A stretch of DNA of 33,855 nucleotides, from positions 1-33,855 of the forward strand of contig JBHLQC010000007.1 of assembly GCA_048885185.1 (NCBI GenBank), in the 5' to 3' direction. Each line of letters opens with the position of its first letter. Position 1 is the first letter of the stretch. The position numbers and the translations under genes were made by a program. Shown piece after piece: positions 29,313 to 33,855 of this stretch. The notes under the pieces were generated by a model. It was not told where the DNA came from. It saw nothing but the letters and a program-made list of their open reading frames with translations, and did not search any database. The stretch comes from Hermodarchaeum sp048885185. Its GTDB lineage: Archaea > Asgardarchaeota > Hermodarchaeia > Hermodarchaeales > Hermodarchaeaceae.

Positions 29313-30905
29313 ATGATGAACATCAATCCTCCAGAGGACTGGCAATGGATTGGTGACTGGCTTGGACGCCGCGCCGCACTAACGCCTAACCATGAAGCCC
29401 TTCTCGATCCTTCCACTGAACGGCGTTATTCCTATGCCAAACTCAATGACAGAGGTAATCAACTCGCTAATCTCCTCTCTGATGAATACAATATCACCAA
29501 AGGCGACCGAGTAGCCTTCCTTCTCCACAACCGAATCGAGTGTATTGATGCCTTCTCAGCATGTGGAAAACTTGGCGCAATTCTTGTTCCACTCAATGTC
29601 CGACTGGCCTCTGTGGAACACCAAGAATACCTAACAAATATCACACCCACTATACTCATCTATGAAAGTGCTTTTGATAAGACGGTCAACGAATTCCGTC
29701 ATAGTCTACCGAGTCTCAAACACTTCCTGGCGGTGGACAAGACATCTCTCAAAAATATCCAACCTTACGGACCACTGCTTAAGAAACAGCCCACCACATC
29801 CCCACCTCGCCCTTCTCTCAGCTTTGAAGACCCATTTTTCATTCTTCCCACGGGAGGAACTACCGGTTTACCGAAAGGAGCGGTCCTCTCTCATCGTCAT
29901 GTATTCTGGAATTCAGTCAACACTATAGTTTGCTGGGGACTCGGTCCATCTGATGTCTGTCCCATAATATTCCCATTGTATCACACCGGGGGTTGGAATG
30001 TGCTCCTCATTCCCCTGTTCCATGTGGGGGCACGAGTAATTCTTTGGAAGCATTTTGATGCGGTTGATACTCTTCGACGCATTGAGCAAGAACGCTGCAC
30101 CATTATCATCGGCGTACCTACAATGTATCACATGATGATTAATGCACCAAAATTCGCCAAGACAAATTTCAACTCGGTTCGGTTTTGGCTCAGTGGTGGA
30201 GCCCCTTGTCCCGTCTCAATTATGGAATCCTTTTGGAAACATGACCAAGAATTTGCTATGGGCTACGGACTAACAGAGGTAGGACCCAACAACTTCTATA
30301 TGCCTCATGGCGCATCAAAAATGAAACCGACTGCCGTGGGACTCCCCTTTTTCCACAACGGTGTCCGAGTTGTCAATGATGAACTTGAAGATGTGCCACC
30401 AGGTGAAGTGGGTGAACTGCTTCTTCGCGGACCTCATGCCTTCAGCGGGTACTGGAATAACCCCCAAGCCACTCAAGATGTCTTTGAACCAGATGGCTGG
30501 ATCCACACTGGTGATTTAGCTCGCCAAGATTCAGATGGATTCTACTACATTGCAGGTCGGAAGAAAGAATTATTCATCTCAGGTGGAGAAAACGTTTTTC
30601 CTATTGAAATTGAACGCGTGCTAGATGAACACCCCGCTGTTGATCAAGTCGCTGTTGTAGGAATGCCCGATAAGAAGTGGGGTGAAGTGGGATGTGCCTT
30701 TATTGTATTGAAAGCTGGTGCAAAGGTTTCGGAAAAGGAACTAGTGAAGTTCATGCAATCCAAGCTTGCCCGCTATAAAGTACCAAAAAGAATTGTCTTC
30801 ATGGAAGTCCTTCCAGTAACTAGTGCAGGCAAGATTGCAAAACGCAAACTTGAGATTCAAGCACGAAAAATAATCAAAAACGCAGTTAAGAACATTGAAA
30901 CTTAA
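29313..30905 (+). CDS. Acyl-CoA synthetase (AMP-forming, ANL superfamily)
   Basis: A protein of 530 residues with the full set of adenylation motifs: TGGTTGLPKG (180-189), YGLTEVG, GWIHTGDLARQDSDGFYYIAGRKKE, and the C-terminal PVTSAGKIAKRKL carrying the catalytic lysine. It activates a carboxylic acid as acyl-AMP and transfers it to CoA. The domain order and the AYKVPK-like RYKVPKRIVF stretch fit medium/long-chain fatty acyl or aryl-CoA ligases. ATG 29313 follows GGTG by nine bases; the second ATG at 29316 is equally good. It is likely in one operon with the hydrolase. Confidence 0.93.
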   Translation: MMNINPPEDWQWIGDWLGRRAALTPNHEALLDPSTERRYSYAKLNDRGNQLANLLSDEYNITKGDRVAFLLHNRIECIDAFSACGKLGAILVPLNVRLASVEHQEYLTNITPTILIYESAFDKTVNEFRHSLPSLKHFLAVDKTSLKNIQPYGPLLKKQPTTSPPRPSLSFEDPFFILPTGGTTGLPKGAVLSHRHVFWNSVNTIVCWGLGPSDVCPIIFPLYHTGGWNVLLIPLFHVGARVILWKHFDAVDTLRRIEQERCTIIIGVPTMYHMMINAPKFAKTNFNSVRFWLSGGAPCPVSIMESFWKHDQEFAMGYGLTEVGPNNFYMPHGASKMKPTAVGLPFFHNGVRVVNDELEDVPPGEVGELLLRGPHAFSGYWNNPQATQDVFEPDGWIHTGDLARQDSDGFYYIAGRKKELFISGGENVFPIEIERVLDEHPAVDQVAVVGMPDKKWGEVGCAFIVLKAGAKVSEKELVKFMQSKLARYKVPKRIVFMEVLPVTSAGKIAKRKLEIQARKIIKNAVKNIET

Positions 30906-31216
30906 CTGACTGGGTTCGAAGGCTATAGCGGATTTAACACTTCTGAAAACACTGTTCCCCCCCGGGGGGGAGGAGAGAGGTACTAGTTTCCAACTGACGG
31001 AAGTGCCAGATCTTTCGCTGCCTTCGGTGTCACTCGTTCAGCCGTTGATTCTTTCCAAGTTACTGTAAAAAGGTTCTGTTTGTATAATCAACCATTTCTC
31101 TTTTTCGTTGAATCCGCAATTGGCAATCTTTGACGTGAAAAATTCCTTAATAGAAATTCATAATTTTACGCGCCCTTGTGAGGATATTCGTGAAATGAAG
31201 TTTCTGTTTATGACCA
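30906..31216. other. 311-base gene-free stretch between convergent genes, with a C7G7 tract
   Basis: Both flanking genes end here. The main feature is C7 directly followed by G7 at 30957-30970, then a purine run. On the minus strand a 34-codon open frame (30983-31087) has protein-like composition (contains VTWKESTAERVTPKAAKDL) but no start codon, so it may be the decayed end of a lost gene. I see no RNA gene or promoter. Confidence 0.5.
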
Positions 31217-31693
31217 TCAATCATCTTCGGGCGGTGGCCAAATTCCTAGAAGTTGACGTAAAATTACAACCTGGCCGATATGGTAGCTGTTATGTTGGAT
31301 TTCGATTAGAACACCTTTCCCAAGCGGTGCCCCTCCAAATCCTTTGATTGGACGTGTCAAATCGGCTGTCTCATTAATTTTCTTCAATTCAGTAAGATGG
31401 TTGGTAAAAGACGCTACAAGTTCCTTCCATGCTTTTTCGGTCATTGTTGCATCAGCTGCTAGCCAGTCGGTTCCTTTGATGGCTTCCCAATCAAGTTCTT
31501 CTCCGTTTATAGCCTTCAAAGTGATGTCGTGCCAAAACACCATGTGGTAAACGTGGTCCCAAATCGAGTGGAGATTCTTGTTCGGCTGCTTCTTGGCATC
31601 CTTAGCCGTTACGCCTCGAAGGGCTTTGAGCACATCATAATGTGCCATTTTTCCATAAAGGCCATCTGAAAATACTTGCTGAATCCAATCCAT
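31217..31693 (-). CDS. DinB-family four-helix protein
   Basis: A protein of 158 residues of the DinB/YfiT metal-binding four-helix family. The three metal-ligand histidines are in place: His47 (SIWDHVYHMVFWHD) and His134 and His138 (EIQHNSYHIGQVVILR). Members bind Ni2+ or Zn2+; several are thiol transferases, but many have no known function. I chose ATG 31693 because a clear GGAGGAAG lies upstream; the frame continues back to 31780 without family-like sequence. The gene is divergent from the GH5 hydrolase. Confidence 0.88.
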   Translation of the reverse strand: MDWIQQVFSDGLYGKMAHYDVLKALRGVTAKDAKKQPNKNLHSIWDHVYHMVFWHDITLKAINGEELDWEAIKGTDWLAADATMTEKAWKELVASFTNHLTELKKINETADLTRPIKGFGGAPLGKGVLIEIQHNSYHIGQVVILRQLLGIWPPPEDD

Positions 31694-31807
31694 GAGACTT
31701 CCTCCGATAGGCAGTTTGTATGAGTTACATGAAGTTACACAAAAAGTTCTTGGTTTGTGAGATAGGCTCAAATTCTCCATCTCCCTATCTAAGTTGAGGT
31801 GAAGTTG

Positions 31808-33727
31808 GTGCTTACTATTGAAGGTGAATGGTTTGTCGATGAGAAGGGTCGGAAGGTTCTCCTACGTGGCGTTAACTTGGGTGGAAGCTCAAAGGTTCCC
31901 TTGATGCCAAATGGTGCCACACACATCAAATCTGACTTCACTGATCTAGACGTGTCCTTTGTTGGTCGACCCTTTCCCATTGATCAAGCGCGGCAACATT
32001 TTGAGCGGATTAAACATTGGGGATTTAACGCTCTTCGGTTCATCGTTACTTGGGAAGCCATCGAACATGCTGGACCAAAACAGTATGATGCAGAGTATCT
32101 TGACTATCTTGAAGACGTCTTGAAAATCGCGGCTGAGCATCGGTTGTATACGTTCATTGATCCTCATCAAGATGTTTGGAGTCGGGCTTCCGGTGGTGAT
32201 GGTGCACCAATATGGACCTTTGAAAAAGCTGGACTTGATATTACGAAATTTGATGAATCCGAAGCTGCATTCACCATGCAATCTCGCTATAATCCTGATG
32301 ACCCTTCTGTCTATCTTCCCATGGCGTGGGCTCAAAATTTTGGACGATTTGCCTCTTGTCATATGTTTACACTGTTCTTTGGTGGCAACGAGTTTGCTCC
32401 AACAGTTCGAGTTGACGGGATGAATATCCAAGATTATCTGCAGGAACATTACATGAAAGCCATTCAGCGAGTTGCATACCGCGTTAAGGATAATCCCTAT
32501 GTCGTTGGGTTTGAAACACTGAATGAACCCAACCCTGGGTGGATTGGGCGGCTCGTCGATGGGTCGGATTCTGACATCTCAATTCAACTATACTACGCTT
32601 TCACACCGTTTGATGCTATGGTGACTGCTGCGGGGTTTCCTCGAGTAATCCCATTTAATGCAGTCAAACGATTTGCCCTCCGGGAAATACGCCGTGATCT
32701 TCTCAATTCTGCTGGTGTGAGCTGTTGGTTAGAAGGTAGTGAGGATATTTGGCGGAAACAAGGCATTTGGAATGTAGATGAATCAGGCGAACCCATGATA
32801 CTCAACAACGAGTATTTCATGAAGAAAGGAGAACGCCCCATTGACTTCGTTGACGATTATTTTGCCCCATTCGTTCAGAAATACGCCAAAATCATACGGG
32901 AAGTCTACCCTGATTCATTTATTGGTGTGGTTCCACCACCTGAAATTGTTATGCGTGGAAAGAAGTTCCCTAGCAATACACCTCCGAACATTGTGAATGC
33001 AGCCCATTGGTATGATGAGATGACCATTGGCACGAAACGGTTCCGGGGGTGGATAAGTTATGATACACGACGAAATAAACTCGTTGTTGGAACTGGAAAC
33101 ATCTTGAAAATGTTTACTCGACAGCTTAGCAAACTCAAAGACTTATCACAGCAGGTTAACGGGGGCATTCCAACGGTACTTGGCGAGTTTGGGTTATGTT
33201 TTGATCTGAATAACAAGGAAGGCATGCGCATTTGGAATACTAAACCGGAGAAAGCTTGGCAGAAACATATCAAAGCCTTAAGCCTATACTACGATGCTGT
33301 GGATGTGAATTTTCTTCATTCAATGATTTGGAACTATACTGCGGACAATGATAATGTATGGGGCGACCAATGGAATCAAGAAGATTTTTCGATTTTCAGC
33401 ATAACTCAGCAAAGAGACCCAGAAAACATCCATCATGGGGGTCGGGCTATTGAAGGATTCTGTCGACCACACTTTGTTGCAGTTGCGGGAACTCCTCTAA
33501 CGATGAGTTTTTCGAGAAAAACCCGGGAGTTCCACTTCACGTTCGATGCTGACACAAGTGTGAATGGGCCAACCATTGTTTATGTTCCAGAAATTCATTA
33601 TCCGCATGGTTACGAGATAATCCTTGAAAAACACGAAGTTATCCAGACAGGTAGTTCTCAACTGTTTGCTTTTCGCGTAATGCAGGATGGTAAACACTCG
33701 CTGTTGATTAGACCTAAGAAGAATTAG
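31808..33727 (+). CDS. GH5 glycoside hydrolase, endoglycoceramidase/steryl-glucosidase-like
   Basis: A protein of 639 residues. The TIM-barrel begins with VLLRGVNLGG, then FNALRFIVTWEAIEHAGP and TFIDPHQDVWSR. The acid/base Glu240 is in ETLNEPNPGW and the nucleophile Glu460 in TVLGEFG. A C-terminal beta domain (~540-639) follows, as in endoglycoceramidases. The long insertions and the HQDVWSR segment fit the endoglycoceramidase/EGCrP-like branch that cleaves glucose from ceramides or sterols, not plain cellulases. There is no signal peptide, so it acts inside the cell, perhaps on membrane glycolipids. I prefer GTG 31808, five bases after GAGGTGA; GTG 31799 also opens the frame. Confidence 0.85.
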   Translation: MLTIEGEWFVDEKGRKVLLRGVNLGGSSKVPLMPNGATHIKSDFTDLDVSFVGRPFPIDQARQHFERIKHWGFNALRFIVTWEAIEHAGPKQYDAEYLDYLEDVLKIAAEHRLYTFIDPHQDVWSRASGGDGAPIWTFEKAGLDITKFDESEAAFTMQSRYNPDDPSVYLPMAWAQNFGRFASCHMFTLFFGGNEFAPTVRVDGMNIQDYLQEHYMKAIQRVAYRVKDNPYVVGFETLNEPNPGWIGRLVDGSDSDISIQLYYAFTPFDAMVTAAGFPRVIPFNAVKRFALREIRRDLLNSAGVSCWLEGSEDIWRKQGIWNVDESGEPMILNNEYFMKKGERPIDFVDDYFAPFVQKYAKIIREVYPDSFIGVVPPPEIVMRGKKFPSNTPPNIVNAAHWYDEMTIGTKRFRGWISYDTRRNKLVVGTGNILKMFTRQLSKLKDLSQQVNGGIPTVLGEFGLCFDLNNKEGMRIWNTKPEKAWQKHIKALSLYYDAVDVNFLHSMIWNYTADNDNVWGDQWNQEDFSIFSITQQRDPENIHHGGRAIEGFCRPHFVAVAGTPLTMSFSRKTREFHFTFDADTSVNGPTIVYVPEIHYPHGYEIILEKHEVIQTGSSQLFAFRVMQDGKHSLLIRPKKN

Positions 33728-33790
33728 TCTTCAAAACTTGGAAAAAAATAAGAGGAACTTGGTTTCTCCTAACTCGTATAGGTGATATCT

Positions 33791-33855
33791 TTGACGAAGG
33801 CAGACAAGTGTAAAGAATGCGAACACTCTAACGATTTCAAGGGGTGTGCTCTTCA
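33791..33855 (+). CDS. 5' end of a small cysteine-rich protein (partial)
   Basis: TTG 33791 follows AGGTGAT by about six bases and opens MTKADKCKECEHSNDFKGCAL before the window ends. CxxC and a third cysteine within 15 residues suggest a metal-binding or iron-sulfur protein. The family cannot be told from 21 residues. Confidence 0.5.
   Translation, partial: MTKADKCKECEHSNDFKGCAL

Noticed and set aside
31108..31347. 79-codon plus-strand frame overlapping the 3' end of the DinB-family gene
   Set aside because: Largely antisense to the conserved C-terminal helix of the DinB protein, with no ribosome-binding site.
31946..32449. 167-codon minus-strand frame opposite the GH5 gene
   Set aside because: Antisense to conserved catalytic-barrel sequence; no start signals or family resemblance.
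1..33855. CRISPR array, prophage or integrative element
   Set aside because: No regularly spaced repeats, integrase, capsid or tRNA-end duplication was seen; the region just after tRNA-Arg holds ordinary genes.

Overview
This window looks like part of an archaeal chromosome, most plausibly from an Asgard lineage. Archaeal markers are the GatD/GatE pair (the archaeal Glu-tRNA(Gln) amidotransferase), the archaeal/eukaryotic dimeric type of glycyl-tRNA synthetase, TATA-like promoters, and GGTG/GGAGG ribosome-binding sites. The Asgard hint comes from a eukaryote-type ribosomal protein L22e (1873-2202) and an Arf/SR-beta-like small GTPase (2576-3094). I cannot fix the lineage below that level. The genes are dense, mostly intact and mostly ordinary. 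One IS605-type transposon relic is present, and I see no CRISPR array, prophage or integrase.

Layout. 1-1227: the tail of an unknown gene, a degenerate Nudix-like protein and a DUF2085 membrane protein. 1228-1818: a tnpB gene that has lost its nuclease core but keeps its two ends, lying 54 bp upstream of L22e. 2576-4448: small GTPase, thioredoxin, and a protein with a long Pro-Glu rod ending in a basic/aromatic tail. 4655-12046: glyS, a VIT/CCC1-like metal transporter, gatE-gatD on the minus strand, a heavily glycosylatable type I surface protein, and a ThiS/MoaD ubiquitin-fold protein. 12155-12231: a tRNA-Arg(UCU) whose anticodon loop has C instead of the near-universal U33. 12305-15471: an isoprenylcysteine/phospholipid methyltransferase-like protein, inorganic pyrophosphatase, and a secreted beta-propeller protein.

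15646-25544 is a co-directional block of ten genes and the most coherent functional region: NfnA, a small membrane protein, an SCP2 protein, a D-2-hydroxyacid dehydrogenase, an FGGY sugar kinase, a class II aldolase, a tungsten-type aldehyde:ferredoxin oxidoreductase (AOR), NfnB, a DUF362 protein and a SagB-type nitroreductase. Read together, kinase plus aldolase would cleave a phosphorylated ketose to dihydroxyacetone phosphate and a small aldehyde. AOR would oxidise the aldehyde with ferredoxin, the dehydrogenase would act on the resulting 2-hydroxyacid, and NfnAB would move electrons between ferredoxin, NADH and NADPH. This pathway is inferred from gene content, and no sugar isomerase is visible here.

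25841-27079: two tandem half-size MgtE/SLC41-like cation transporters. 27152-28390: an unrecognised tryptophan-rich polytopic membrane protein with a palindrome over its ribosome-binding site. 28497-30905: an alpha/beta hydrolase and an acyl-CoA synthetase. 30906-31216: a gene-poor stretch with a striking C7G7 tract. 31217-33727: a DinB-family protein and an intracellular GH5 endoglycoceramidase/steryl-glucosidase-like hydrolase. A cysteine-rich reading frame starts at 33791 and runs off the end.
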